Below, piece by piece: positions 8,306 through 16,046 of a DNA stretch of 64,000 nt. The position numbers were made by a program, and so were the translations under genes. The stretch lies in assembly GCF_000719265.1 (NCBI RefSeq), contig NZ_JOFL01000030.1:1-64000 (forward strand), in the 5' to 3' direction. Below the pieces are notes generated by a model. The model was given only the letters and a program-made list of their open reading frames with translations, was not told the DNA's origin and did no database searches. Every line of letters starts with the position of its first letter. Position 1 is the first letter of the stretch. The DNA is from Streptomyces roseoverticillatus (GTDB lineage Bacteria > Actinomycetota > Actinomycetes > Streptomycetales > Streptomycetaceae).

Positions 8306-8647
8306 GTGGATCCTCTCGTCCGCACGGCCGTACTGACCGTCGTCGCCACCGTCAGCCCGCCGGGACTGCGGATCGAAGGGGTGGTCGACGCCGGCTCCCA
8401 CCGCCACCTCAGGGAGGCCCTGCAGTCGGTGGCCTCCGTCCGCGGCGACCTGCGCCTGGAGATGTCCCGCGTGGAGTTCCTGGACCTCGCCGGGCTGCGG
8501 CTGCTCATGACCTTCGCCCGGGCCCGCGCCGCCCGCCACTGCACCGTGGAGCTCGCCGGAGTACCGCCCCACCTGCTGCAGGTCATCACCCTCATCGGCT
8601 GGGACACGACGCCGGGCCTGCGGCTGGGGGCCGCGCATGGCTGCTGA
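8306..8647 (+). CDS. STAS-domain protein (anti-sigma-factor antagonist-like) lacking the phospho-Ser
   Basis: A 113-residue single-domain STAS protein. The order LRIEGVVDAGSHRHLREAL, then LEMSRVEFLDLAGLRLL, then a long helix and CTVELAGVPPHLLQVI follows the STAS fold. In classical SpoIIAA/RsbV proteins the loop reads D-S-[SAT]-G and the Ser is phosphorylated by the cognate kinase; here it reads D-L-A-G, so that Ser is Leu. The GTG at 8306 is chosen because AGGAG at 8294-8298 is correctly spaced; the longer open frame runs back through tRNA DNA. The 3' end overlaps the next gene by 11 bp, implying translational coupling with the MEDS protein. Confidence 0.82.
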   Translation: MDPLVRTAVLTVVATVSPPGLRIEGVVDAGSHRHLREALQSVASVRGDLRLEMSRVEFLDLAGLRLLMTFARARAARHCTVELAGVPPHLLQVITLIGWDTTPGLRLGAAHGC

Positions 8648-9659
8648 CCGCACCGGTTCGACCGGGTTCGTCCACCACGCCTGCCTGTACGGCTCCGATG
8701 CGGAGTTCCTGGCGATGGCGGTGCCCTTCGTACGGGACGGACTCGCGGCAGGGGAGCCCGTCCTCGCCGCCACGACACCCGCCAACATCGAGCTGCTGCG
8801 GGAGGCCCTGGGGGAGAGCGCCCACCACCTCGACACCGCCGAGACCGCCCACTTCGGCCGCCGCCCCGTCGACCGGGTCTCCGCCTTCCTGCGCTACCAC
8901 GAACGGCGCGCCCGCCCCGGCCGGCGCACGCGCATGATCGCCGAACCCGTGTGGGCCGGCCGCTCCGCCCGCCAGACCGCGGAGTGGAAACGCATGGAGT
9001 CCGGGCTCAACGTGCTCCTCGCCGGACTGCCCGTGTGGATGGTCTGCCCCTACGACACCCGCGTCGTCCCCGGAGACGTGGCGGAGGCGGCCGTCGCCAC
9101 CCATCCCGTCCGCCTGGACGGCGAGCGGCAGGCCCCGTGCGCGTCCTACACGGACCCTGCCGCTTATGCGGCAGCGGTGGAGGGGCCGGCCGCCTCATGC
9201 GCGCCGCCGTCCGCCGCCTGCACGGGGCCCACGGACGATGCCGCCGTGCTGCGCCGTCTCGCCCGCGAACGGGCCGCCGGCGCGGGCCTGACCGGCGACC
9301 GGCTCGCCCTCGCCGAACTGGCCGCGCATGAGGCCGCCGCCTACCTGCTGACCCCGGAGGGCGCGCGTGTCACGCTGCGGGCCTGGGAGGAGCCGGGCGC
9401 GGTGGTGTACGAGCTACGGCGCACGGAGCGGGACAGCGGGCGCAGGGGGCCGTGCGATGGGCGTGGTGCGGTGCCGTATGCCGCCGTCCCGCCCTTCGCG
9501 GGCTACCGGCCGCCCGCACCGCCCGGTGACGCCCACGGGGCCGAGGACGGCCTGTGGCTCGCCCGCAGCCTCGGCGACTCCCTGGAGGTGCGCGCACGGG
9601 GCCCGGAGACCGTCCTCACCCTGCGGATGGCGGGGCCGGGGGACGCGGAGCGGTTGTGA
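8637..9659 (+). CDS. MEDS-domain protein with a degenerate anti-sigma (RsbW-like) ATPase domain
   Basis: 340 residues. Residues about 8-165 form a MEDS domain (DcmR-like), with FVHHACLYGSDAEFLAMAVPFV at the start. The C-terminal half matches the layout of RsbW-type HATPase domains: a helix with RLALAELAAHEAAAYLL, a strand LRAWEEPGAVVYELR, and a final GLWLARSLGDSLEVR. The N-box is poor: the usual NEVATN is here HEAAAY, so the nucleotide-binding Asn is absent, and the G1 box Asp is not obvious. It probably binds its coupled STAS partner without normal ATPase or kinase activity. A low-complexity repeat region follows at 9750-9953. Confidence 0.8.
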   Translation: MAADRTGSTGFVHHACLYGSDAEFLAMAVPFVRDGLAAGEPVLAATTPANIELLREALGESAHHLDTAETAHFGRRPVDRVSAFLRYHERRARPGRRTRMIAEPVWAGRSARQTAEWKRMESGLNVLLAGLPVWMVCPYDTRVVPGDVAEAAVATHPVRLDGERQAPCASYTDPAAYAAAVEGPAASCAPPSAACTGPTDDAAVLRRLARERAAGAGLTGDRLALAELAAHEAAAYLLTPEGARVTLRAWEEPGAVVYELRRTERDSGRRGPCDGRGAVPYAAVPPFAGYRPPAPPGDAHGAEDGLWLARSLGDSLEVRARGPETVLTLRMAGPGDAERL

Positions 9660-9749
9660 GGTGTTTGGGTGCGGGGTGCGGGGTGGGCCGCGGAGCCGCG
9701 GGCCGTGGGGCGCGGGGCCGTGGGACGTGGGGCGTGGGGCGGGTGTACG

Positions 9750-9953
9750 GCGTGAGGCTCGCCTGAGGTTCCGGCATGAGGCCCTGGTGAGGCCTGTCCG
9801 GGCTTGATGCCTGCGTGAGGCTCCGCGTGAGGCCTGTCCGGGCTTGGTGTCTTGCGTGAGCCCTTGTCCGGGCCTGGTATCCGCATGAGGCCCTGCACGA
9901 GGCCCCCCGCATGAGGCCCCGCATGAGGCCCTGCACGAGGCCCCCGCATGAGG
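9750..9953. repeat. Degenerate GCATGAGGC repeat array between convergent genes
   Basis: Copies of GC[AG]TGAGG or GCACGAGG begin at 9750, 9774, 9813, 9825, 9854 (last base differs), 9883, 9895, 9909, 9921, 9933 and 9946. Spacings fall into two classes: about 12-14 bp (octamer plus CCCT or CCCC) and 28-29 bp (octamer plus a filler resembling CTGTCCGGGCTTGGTGTC). It fills the space between the MEDS gene and the converging MerR gene and has no coding appearance. Confidence 0.8.
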
Positions 9954-10011
9954 CCCGTCCGGGCCTGGTGTCCGCCTGGGGTGCTGTGGAGCCCTTGGCG
10001 GCTCCCCGGCC

Positions 10012-10665
10012 TCACGCCCCGCCGGCGTCCGTGAAGCGCCGGGCGGACTCCTCGGAGTGCGCGAGGCGGCGCAGGCTCAGCAGCACCGGCTCGTAGAGCA
10101 CCGTCAGCGCGACGGCCGCCTCGATCTGCCCGGCCTCCGTGGGCTGCTCCTCGATCAGATCCAGGTCCGTGACCGCCAGCTGCGCGGCGAGCCGCGCGTA
10201 GGGCAGCAGGTGCGCGACACCGCAGGGGTAGCCGAGGCGCCTGAGCGCGGCGACTGCCGCGACCAGCGTGCGGTAGGCGGGGGACAGCTCACCGAGCTCC
10301 TGGTCGGTGCGCCAGCCGACGTGCTCCAGCAGGGCCGTCACCGTGCGGCCCGCCGCGGCGGCCTCGGGGTCGTCCTCGTCGGGCTCCGGTCCGGTCGGCA
10401 GGGCCCACGTGGCCGCGCCGAGTCTCAGATGGTGGTCCAGGGACTCGTCCTCGGCGGCGGCGATGACCTCGCGCGCGGTGGCCACCGGCACCTTGCCCAG
10501 CTGGATCAGAGCCCGCACCAGGCGCAGCCGGCGGACATGCGTGTCGTCGTACTCGGCCTGGGTGGCGGAGACCCTGCGGCCGGGCTGCAGCAGCCCCTCG
10601 CGCAAGTAGTACTTGATCGTGGCGGTGGACACGCCGCTTTGTTCGCTGAGTTCGGCCAATCGCAT
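10012..10665 (-). CDS. MerR-family transcriptional regulator
   Basis: 217 residues. The N-terminal winged helix-turn-helix reads MRLAELSEQSGVSTATIKYYLREGLL, followed by RVRRLRLV-type helices, the MerR signature; the C-terminal half is an all-helical effector domain of unknown ligand with no Cys-rich metal site. The ATG at 10665 gives the standard MerR N-terminus and has AGGA just upstream; a TTG at 10704 is possible but would overlap the operator-like repeat. It is divergent from a DUF4188 gene, with an 82-bp intergenic space containing a perfect inverted repeat, so it probably controls itself and that neighbour. Confidence 0.9.
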   Translation of the reverse strand: MRLAELSEQSGVSTATIKYYLREGLLQPGRRVSATQAEYDDTHVRRLRLVRALIQLGKVPVATAREVIAAAEDESLDHHLRLGAATWALPTGPEPDEDDPEAAAAGRTVTALLEHVGWRTDQELGELSPAYRTLVAAVAALRRLGYPCGVAHLLPYARLAAQLAVTDLDLIEEQPTEAGQIEAAVALTVLYEPVLLSLRRLAHSEESARRFTDAGGA

Positions 10666-10694
10666 GTCCTGTTGCGCCCTTCCTCGGAGAGTGG

Positions 10695-10716
10695 CACTAT
10701 CCAAGCATGGATAGTG
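10695..10716. promoter_or_regulatory. Perfect inverted repeat, probable MerR-family operator
   Basis: CACTATCC (10695-10702) and GGATAGTG (10709-10716) are perfect complements separated by 6 bp. A further half-site TATCC follows at 10721-10725. It lies between the divergent MerR and DUF4188 genes, where this family typically binds. Confidence 0.75.
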
Positions 10717-10747
10717 ACGCTATCCGATGACTTCTGGGGGAGCTCTC

Positions 10748-11272
10748 ATGGGTGCACAGCCGATAACGGAACGGGTCACCGCCGCAGCCGAAGGCGACGT
10801 GGTCGTCTTCCTGATCGGGATGCGGATCAACCGCTGGCGGGCGGTGCGCCACTGGCTGCCGACCCTCCGCGCGATGCCGCGCATGCTCAGGGAGCTCTCG
10901 CGCGACGAGAACAGCGGGCTGCTGGGCTACCGGCCGTTCGGCGGCGGCCCGAGGGACTTCGGCGTCGTCCAGTACTGGGAATCCCGCGAAAAGCTGCTCG
11001 CCTACGCCGCGGACCGGAACAAGGAGCACCGCCCCGCGTGGGCGGCCTTCAACCGCCGCGCGCGGGGCGGCGAGGGGAGCGTCGGCATCTGGCACGAGAC
11101 GTACGTCGTGCCGGCCGGTTCGTACGAGTCGGTCTACTCCGGCATGCCGAAGCAGGGGCTCGGCAAGGCCTACGGCGTCGAGCCGGTGGCCAAGCACGGC
11201 GAACGCGCGGCGGAACGGTTCGCGAGCGCGGGAGGCCGGGCGCGCGGGGTAGTGCCTGAAGCGGGCGCGTAG
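10748..11272 (+). CDS. DUF4188 domain-containing protein
   Basis: A 174-residue protein of the DUF4188 family (monooxygenase-like dimeric alpha/beta barrel fold). Recognisable features are VVVFLIGMRINRWRAVRHWLP near the start, a central SGLLGYRPFGGGPRDFGVVQYW, and GIWHETYVVPAGSYESVY toward the end. The biochemical function is unknown. Start at ATG 10748 is favoured by GGGGGAG at 10736-10742; an in-frame ATG at 10727 would put that site inside the gene. The divergent MerR regulator and shared operator suggest expression in response to a small-molecule signal. Confidence 0.85.
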   Translation: MGAQPITERVTAAAEGDVVVFLIGMRINRWRAVRHWLPTLRAMPRMLRELSRDENSGLLGYRPFGGGPRDFGVVQYWESREKLLAYAADRNKEHRPAWAAFNRRARGGEGSVGIWHETYVVPAGSYESVYSGMPKQGLGKAYGVEPVAKHGERAAERFASAGGRARGVVPEAGA

Positions 11273-11413
11273 GCCGGGCGTACGGGTCGGGCGTACGGGT
11301 CGGGTGCCTCAGGCTGCACGTGGGAGTAGCGGCGCCCGGCCGCATGGGGCGCGTAGAAGCAGCGGCGTCCGGCCGCACGGGGCGCCGGTGCCGGCCTGCG
11401 TGAGGCGGGCCGT

Positions 11414-11468
11414 GCGGAGCGGGCCGCATGAGGCCCTCGTGCGAGCCGCCTCATGCGCCCCGCTCCGC
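11414..11468. terminator. Bidirectional terminator built around the dispersed octamer
   Basis: GCGGAGCGGG (11414-11423) pairs with CCCGCTCCGC (11459-11468), and inside it GCATGAGG (11426-11433) pairs with CCTCATGC (11449-11456), leaving a 15-nt loop. It lies between the convergent DUF4188 and ndgR genes and can serve both strands. Confidence 0.8.
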
Positions 11469-11480
11469 GCGCCCCTCCGG

Positions 11481-12209
11481 TCAGCCGTTGCGGCGCAGCG
11501 CCTCCGTGAGGCGCATCGCGGCGTCCAGCACCGCCTGGGCGTGCATGCGCCCCGGGTGCCGCGTGAGGCGCTCGATCGGTCCGGAGACCGAGACGGCGGC
11601 GACCACGCGGTTGGACGGCCCGCGCACGGGGGCGGACACCGAGGCGACGCCCGGCTCCCGCTCACCGATCGACTGCGCCCAGCCCCGGCGACGCACGCCC
11701 GAGAGCGCCGTCGCCGTGAAGCGGGCCCCCTGCAGGCCGCGGTGCAGCCGCTCCGGCTCTTCCCACGCCATCAGCACCTGGGCGGCCGAGCCGGCCTTCA
11801 TGGGCAGCGTGGAGCCCACCGGCACCGTGTCCCGCAGGCCCGACAGCCGCTCCGCCGCGGCCACACAGATGCGCATGTCGCCCTGGCGGCGGTAGAGCTG
11901 CGCGCTCTCGCCCGTCACGTCCCGCAGGTGGGTGAGCACGGGGCCCGCCGTCGCCAGGAGTCTGTCCTCGCCCGCCGCGGCCGCCAGCTCGCTCAGCCGC
12001 GGGCCGAGGATGAACCGGCCCTGCATGTCCCGCGCCACCATCCGGTGGTGCTCCAGCGCCACCGCCAGCCGGTGCGCCGTCGGGCGCGCCAGGCCCGTGG
12101 CCGTGACGAGCCCGGCCAGGGTCGCCGGCCCGGACTCCAGCGCACTCAGCACCAGAGCCGCCTTGTCGAGTACTCCCACGCCGCTCGAGGCGCCACCAGT
12201 GTTGTCCAT
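11481..12209 (-). CDS. ndgR: IclR-type regulator NdgR
   Basis: 242-residue IclR-family regulator. The winged HTH covers about residues 12-75 (KAALVLSALESGPATLAGLV, ATGLARPTAHRLAVALEHH) and the effector domain runs from about 85 to the end, including GESAQLYRRQGDMRICV and SAPVRGPSNRVVAAVSVSGP. It matches from memory S. coelicolor NdgR, which regulates leucine and other amino acid metabolism and antibiotic output. Start is ATG at 12209 (MDNTGGASSGVG). It is divergent from leuC across 127 bp that hold a near-perfect palindrome, the expected NdgR site, so autoregulation together with leuCD control is likely. Confidence 0.95.
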   Translation of the reverse strand: MDNTGGASSGVGVLDKAALVLSALESGPATLAGLVTATGLARPTAHRLAVALEHHRMVARDMQGRFILGPRLSELAAAAGEDRLLATAGPVLTHLRDVTGESAQLYRRQGDMRICVAAAERLSGLRDTVPVGSTLPMKAGSAAQVLMAWEEPERLHRGLQGARFTATALSGVRRRGWAQSIGEREPGVASVSAPVRGPSNRVVAAVSVSGPIERLTRHPGRMHAQAVLDAAMRLTEALRRNG

Positions 12210-12217
12210 GCAACGAT

Positions 12218-12246
12218 ACTTGCGTCTCACACTGTGAAACGCAAGT
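12218..12246. promoter_or_regulatory. NdgR operator candidate: 29-bp near-perfect palindrome
   Basis: ACTTGCGTCTCACA (12218-12231) and TGTGAAACGCAAGT (12233-12246) are complementary at 13 of 14 positions around a single central base. It begins only 8 bp upstream of the ndgR start and lies 90 bp before leuC, consistent with repression of ndgR and activation or repression of leuC. Confidence 0.8.
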
Positions 12247-12336
12247 TCAAATTTCCCGGAGAAGCCTCAACCTGGTTGGAGAGCACCCACAGCCACAGGA
12301 ATGTGACCGGCGACGACGCCGGCCGGAGGGACAGCG

Positions 12337-13788
12337 ATGGGACGCACACTCGCAGAGAAGGTTTGGGACGACCATGTCGTCAGGCGCGCCGAGGGCGAGC
12401 CCGACCTGCTCTACATCGACCTGCACCTGCTCCACGAGGTCACCAGCCCGCAGGCCTTCGACGGCCTCCGCAAGGCCGGGCGCCCCGTGCGGCGCCTGGA
12501 CCTCACCATCGCCACCGAGGACCACAACACCCCGACCCTCGACATCGACAAGCCCATCGCGGACCCGGTCTCCCGCACCCAGCTGGAGACGCTGCGCAAG
12601 AACTGCGCCGAGTTCGGGGTCCGCCTGCACCCGCTGGGCGACGTCGAACAGGGCGTCGTCCACGTAGTGGGACCGCAGCTGGGACTGACCCAGCCCGGCA
12701 CCACCGTCGTCTGCGGCGACAGCCACACCTCCACCCACGGCGCCTTCGGCGCGCTGGCGTTCGGCATCGGCACCAGCCAGGTCGAACACGTCCTCGCCAC
12801 CCAGACGCTGCCGCTGGCCCCGTTCCGCACCATGGCCGTCACCGTCGACGGCGAACTGCCCGAGGGCGTCACCGCCAAGGACCTGATCCTCGCCGTCATC
12901 GCCCGCATCGGCACCGGCGGCGGCCAGGGCTACGTCATCGAGTACCGCGGAACGGCCGTCGAGAAGCTCTCGATGGAGGCGCGGATGACCGTGTGCAACA
13001 TGTCCATCGAGGCGGGCGCCCGCGCCGGCATGATCGCGCCCGACGACACCACCTTCGCCTACCTGAAGGACCGGCCCCACGCGCCCCAGGGTGACGACTG
13101 GGACGCCGCCGTCGACTACTGGCGCACCCTGCGCACCGACGACGACGCCGTCTTCGACCACGAGGTCGTCATCGACGCCGCCGAGCTCTCCCCGTTCGTC
13201 ACCTGGGGCACCAACCCGGGGCAGGGCGCCCCCCTGTCGGCGGCCGTCCCCGACCCCGCCGCCTATCCCGACCCGTCCGACCGCCTGGCCGCCGAAAAGG
13301 CCCTGGAATACATGGGGTTGACGGCTGGTCAGCCGCTGCGCGACATCCGCGTCGACACCGTCTTCGTGGGCTCGTGCACCAACGGCCGGATCGAGGACCT
13401 GCGCGCCGCCGCGGCCGTCCTGGAGGGCCGCCGGATCGCCGACGGCATCCGGATGCTGGTCGTCCCCGGCTCCGTACGGGTGTCCCTGCAGGCCGTCGGC
13501 GAGGGGCTGGACAAGGTCTTCACCGCGGCCGGTGCCGAGTGGCGCCACGCGGGCTGTTCGATGTGCCTCGGCATGAACCCCGACCAACTCGCGCCGGGCG
13601 AGAGGTCCGCATCGACCTCCAACCGCAACTTCGAGGGCAGGCAGGGCAAGGGCGGCCGTACGCACCTGGTCTCGCCCCAGGTGGCCGCCGCCACCGCCGT
13701 ACTGGGCCATCTGGCCTCCCCGGCCGACCTGCCCGCCCCGTCCGGCACGGCCGCCGCGTCCGACGTCCGCACTCCCCTGGGGGCCTGA
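12337..13788 (+). CDS. leuC: 3-isopropylmalate dehydratase large subunit
   Basis: Aconitase-family enzyme that, with LeuD, isomerises 2- to 3-isopropylmalate in leucine synthesis. It has 483 residues, a normal length. The three cluster-ligand Cys are visible at 347 (VGSCTNGR) and at 407 and 410 (CSMCLGMN), and [14 protein letters not shown] is the family signature. The SD GGAGGGA sits just before ATG 12337. leuD follows after 6 bp in the same operon. The upstream palindrome implies NdgR control. Confidence 0.98.
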   Translation: MGRTLAEKVWDDHVVRRAEGEPDLLYIDLHLLHEVTSPQAFDGLRKAGRPVRRLDLTIATEDHNTPTLDIDKPIADPVSRTQLETLRKNCAEFGVRLHPLGDVEQGVVHVVGPQLGLTQPGTTVVCGDSHTSTHGAFGALAFGIGTSQVEHVLATQTLPLAPFRTMAVTVDGELPEGVTAKDLILAVIARIGTGGGQGYVIEYRGTAVEKLSMEARMTVCNMSIEAGARAGMIAPDDTTFAYLKDRPHAPQGDDWDAAVDYWRTLRTDDDAVFDHEVVIDAAELSPFVTWGTNPGQGAPLSAAVPDPAAYPDPSDRLAAEKALEYMGLTAGQPLRDIRVDTVFVGSCTNGRIEDLRAAAAVLEGRRIADGIRMLVVPGSVRVSLQAVGEGLDKVFTAAGAEWRHAGCSMCLGMNPDQLAPGERSASTSNRNFEGRQGKGGRTHLVSPQVAAATAVLGHLASPADLPAPSGTAAASDVRTPLGA

Positions 13789-13794
13789 ACCGTC

Positions 13795-14388
13795 ATGGAA
13801 GCTTTCACCACGCACACCGGACGCGCCGTACCGCTGCGCCGCGGCAACGTCGACACCGACCAGATCATCCCCGCGCACTGGCTCAAGAAGGTCACCCGCG
13901 ACGGGTTCGAGGACGGTCTGTTCGAGGCCTGGCGCAAGGACCCCGATTTCGTGCTGAACCGTCCCGAGCGCCGCGGGGCCAGCGTTCTGGTCGCCGGCCC
14001 GGACTTCGGCACCGGCTCGTCCCGCGAGCACGCGGTCTGGGCCCTGCAGAACTACGGCTTCAAGGCGGTCGTCTCCGCGCGCTTCGCCGACATCTTCCGC
14101 GGTAACTCGCTCAAGAACGGTCTGCTGACCGTCGTCCTGCCGCAGGAGACCGTCGACGCCCTCTGGGAGCTGACCGAGGCCGACCCCGACGCCGAGGTGA
14201 CCGTCGACCTCGTCGCCCGCCAGGTCCGGGCCGAGGGCATCACGGCTGATTTCGACCTTGACGAGAACGCCCGGTGGCGTCTGCTGGAGGGGCTGGACGA
14301 CATCGGCCTGACCCTCCGGCACGAGGCCGACGTCGCCGCTTTCGAGGCCGGAAGGCCCTCTTTCAAGCCCTCCACGGCCCGGATCTGA
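13795..14388 (+). CDS. leuD: 3-isopropylmalate dehydratase small subunit
   Basis: 197-residue swivelling domain that completes the LeuCD active site. It shows [16 protein letters not shown] near the N-terminus and the substrate-binding signature [17 protein letters not shown] in the middle. It starts 6 bp after leuC, indicating co-translation, and is followed by a terminator at 14471-14502. Confidence 0.98.
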   Translation: MEAFTTHTGRAVPLRRGNVDTDQIIPAHWLKKVTRDGFEDGLFEAWRKDPDFVLNRPERRGASVLVAGPDFGTGSSREHAVWALQNYGFKAVVSARFADIFRGNSLKNGLLTVVLPQETVDALWELTEADPDAEVTVDLVARQVRAEGITADFDLDENARWRLLEGLDDIGLTLRHEADVAAFEAGRPSFKPSTARI

Positions 14389-14470
14389 CACGGATTTCAC
14401 GTCCCTCCGGCCGCCCGGGAGGGCTCTTGGAGGACCCCGGATTTTCGCTGCTCACCAAGGGTTTGGCATG

Positions 14471-14502
14471 ATGCGCCCCCTGTCTTCGGACAGGGGGCGC
14501 AT
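14471..14502 (+). terminator. Terminator after leuCD with a TTCG tetraloop
   Basis: ATGCGCCCCCTGTC (14471-14484) and GACAGGGGGCGCAT (14489-14502) form a perfect 14-bp stem closed by the stable tetraloop TTCG. No T-run follows. Confidence 0.85.
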
Positions 14503-14557
14503 CGCTCTGTTGAGGCCCTGTGAAGCGACAACTCGCCTCAGATGGCACAATCGGTGC

Positions 14558-14803
14558 ATGGAACGCGACAGCCAACTCGAGCTATACCGGCTCGTTGCGG
14601 ACCGTCTCAAGGAAGCGCACTCCCGGGTGCGCACACTGCAAGTCCCGGAGGGCGTACGGATGGCGCTGTCCCGGAAGCTGCTGGCCATCACGGCCGCGGC
14701 GAAGCACGATCTCTCAGGCGCCGCAATGCGTCTGGACCGGCTGATGAACGACCTCGACGAGGGCCGTTTCCCCGAAGAGCCCGACCGTGACGGAACTCCG
14801 TGA
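14558..14803 (+). CDS. Small conserved hypothetical protein
   Basis: 81-residue, highly charged, all-helical protein beginning MERDSQLELYRLVADRLKEA, with a second helix VRMALSRKLLAITAAAKHDL and an acidic, Pro-containing tail. I do not recognise a domain. I recall a similar small gene at this site between leuD and the HU gene in other Streptomyces. No clear SD precedes ATG 14558; CACAAT lies 6 bp upstream, so it may be leaderless. It sits on the same strand as hupS but 125 bp before it, with a separate hupS promoter between. Confidence 0.7.
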   Translation: MERDSQLELYRLVADRLKEAHSRVRTLQVPEGVRMALSRKLLAITAAAKHDLSGAAMRLDRLMNDLDEGRFPEEPDRDGTP

Positions 14804-14848
14804 TGGTCGAGTTCGTTGCGGCACAAGGGTGATTAGACCGTTTCGTGT

Positions 14849-14877
14849 TTGATTTGCGGTATATATCTGCCTAACGT
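14849..14877 (+). promoter_or_regulatory. hupS promoter
   Basis: TTGATT (14849-14854) and TAACGT (14872-14877) with a 17-bp AT-rich spacer. A leader hairpin with CTGGA/TCCAG arms (14886-14905) lies between it and the GTG start at 14929. Confidence 0.7.
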
Positions 14878-14928
14878 GCGAAAAGGCTGGAGCGCATTCG
14901 TTCCAGCAATGTCTCCGAAGGGGAAGAC

Positions 14929-15633
14929 GTGAACAAGGCGCAGCTCGTTGAAGCGATTGCCGACAAGCTCGGCGGCCGTCAGCAGGCCGCAGACGCCGTT
15001 GACGCGGTGCTCGACGCGATCGTCCGTGCGGTCGTCGCGGGTGACCGGGTCTCGGTCACCGGCTTCGGCTCGTTCGAGAAGGTCGACCGCCCGGCCCGTT
15101 ACGCCCGCAACCCGCAGACGGGTGAGCGTGTGCGGGTCAAGAAGACCTCGGTGCCGCGCTTCCGCGCGGGTCAGGGCTTCAAGGACCTGGTGAGCGGCTC
15201 GAAGAAGCTGCCGAAGGGTGGCGAGGTCTCCGTCAAGAAGGCGCCCAAGGGCAGCCTTTCGGGCGGCAAGGCCACCACCAAGGCCGCGGCGAAGAAGGCC
15301 ACCGCCAAGAAGACGACGGCGAAGAAGGCCACCGCGGCCGCCACCGCCAAGAAGGCCGCCGCGAAGAAGACCACGACGGCCAAGAAGACCACGGCCGCCG
15401 CCAAGAAGACCACGGCGAAGAAGGCCGCTCCGGCGAAGAAGACGACGGCCGCCGCCAAGAAGACCGTCGCCAAGAAGGCCGCTCCGGCGAAGAAGGCCAC
15501 CGCGGCCGCCACCGCCAAGAAGGCCGCCGCGAAGAAGACCGCGCCCGCCAAGAAGGCCACGGCGACCAAGGCCACGACGCGCAAGACCACCGCGCGCAAG
15601 ACCACCGCCAAGAAGACCGCTGCCAAGAAGTAA
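14929..15633 (+). CDS. hupS: HU-family nucleoid protein with a lysine-rich tail
   Basis: 234 residues. Residues 1-95 are a standard HU domain (MNKAQLVEAIADKLGG, then VTGFGSFEKVDRPARYARNP, then VPRFRAGQGFKDLV). The rest is a histone-H1-like tail of AAKK, TAKK and PAKK repeats. It matches S. coelicolor HupS, the sporulation-associated HU that compacts spore DNA. The tail DNA is repetitive (GCCAAGAAG units), so length may vary between strains. Start is GTG 14929 with AGGGGAAG upstream. A hairpin terminator follows at 15657-15686. Confidence 0.97.
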   Translation: MNKAQLVEAIADKLGGRQQAADAVDAVLDAIVRAVVAGDRVSVTGFGSFEKVDRPARYARNPQTGERVRVKKTSVPRFRAGQGFKDLVSGSKKLPKGGEVSVKKAPKGSLSGGKATTKAAAKKATAKKTTAKKATAAATAKKAAAKKTTTAKKTTAAAKKTTAKKAAPAKKTTAAAKKTVAKKAAPAKKATAAATAKKAAAKKTAPAKKATATKATTRKTTARKTTAKKTAAKK

Positions 15634-15656
15634 GGCGGCGAACGGCGTCACGCGCC

Positions 15657-15686
15657 GGGCCGGGCTCCCCTCGGGGAGCCCGGCCC
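15657..15686 (+). terminator. Terminator after hupS
   Basis: GGGCCGGGCTCCCC (15657-15670) pairs with GGGGAGCCCGGCCC (15673-15686); the effective loop is about 4 nt. No T-run. Confidence 0.85.
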
Positions 15687-15731
15687 GCGGTGTGTGTACG
15701 GAAATGTGCCGGTGCGCCCGGAGGCCTGGCC

Positions 15732-15762
15732 GCATGAGGACCTGTCCGGTGTCCGCATGAGG
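15732..15762. repeat. Two copies of GCATGAGG with the CTGTCCGG filler
   Basis: GCATGAGG at 15732-15739 and 15755-15762, 23 bp apart, separated by ACCTGTCCGGTGTCC. The filler matches the one in the 9750-9953 array, showing that octamer and filler travel together. Confidence 0.7.
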
Positions 15763-15812
15763 CCCCTCCTGGTGCCGGTTCCGGGGCGCCCTTCAGAACG
15801 CCCGCAGCGACC

Positions 15813-16037
15813 TCAGAACGTCTGCAGCGTCACCAGCGTCACGCGGCGGCCCTCCGGGGCCCCCTCCGCGCCCGCGGCCGGCCCCGTGCACTCGATGCGC
15901 ACCCGCTGGCCCGGCCGCAGCAGGCGCAGGCCCCCCGCGTCGAACGCCGCGGCGTCGAAGGGCAGCGGGGTGCCGTCGTCCAGGAGCACGCTCCCGGAGC
16001 GCGTCTGAGGGTCGAAGGTGTACGCGGTGGCCTGCAT
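15813..16037 (-). CDS. Small protein, cold-shock-domain-like pattern, function unknown
   Basis: 74 residues, MQATAYTFDPQTRSGSVLLDDGTPLPF followed by LRLLRPGQRVRIE and a C-terminal VTLVTLQTF strand. The order G-x-[VL]-L-D-D-G, hydrophobic, then L-x-x-G-Q-R-V resembles a cold-shock/OB-fold protein, but the aromatic RNA-binding motifs are missing, so this is a weak resemblance. It lies 9 bp after cofC on the same strand and is probably co-transcribed with it. Confidence 0.65.
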   Translation of the reverse strand: MQATAYTFDPQTRSGSVLLDDGTPLPFDAAAFDAGGLRLLRPGQRVRIECTGPAAGAEGAPEGRRVTLVTLQTF

Positions 16038-16046
16038 GCCAGCAGC

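Noticed and set aside
15218..15760. Arg/Pro-rich frames overlapping the hupS tail
   Set aside because: They are frame-shifted readings of the AAKK-repeat DNA and contain no independent start signal.
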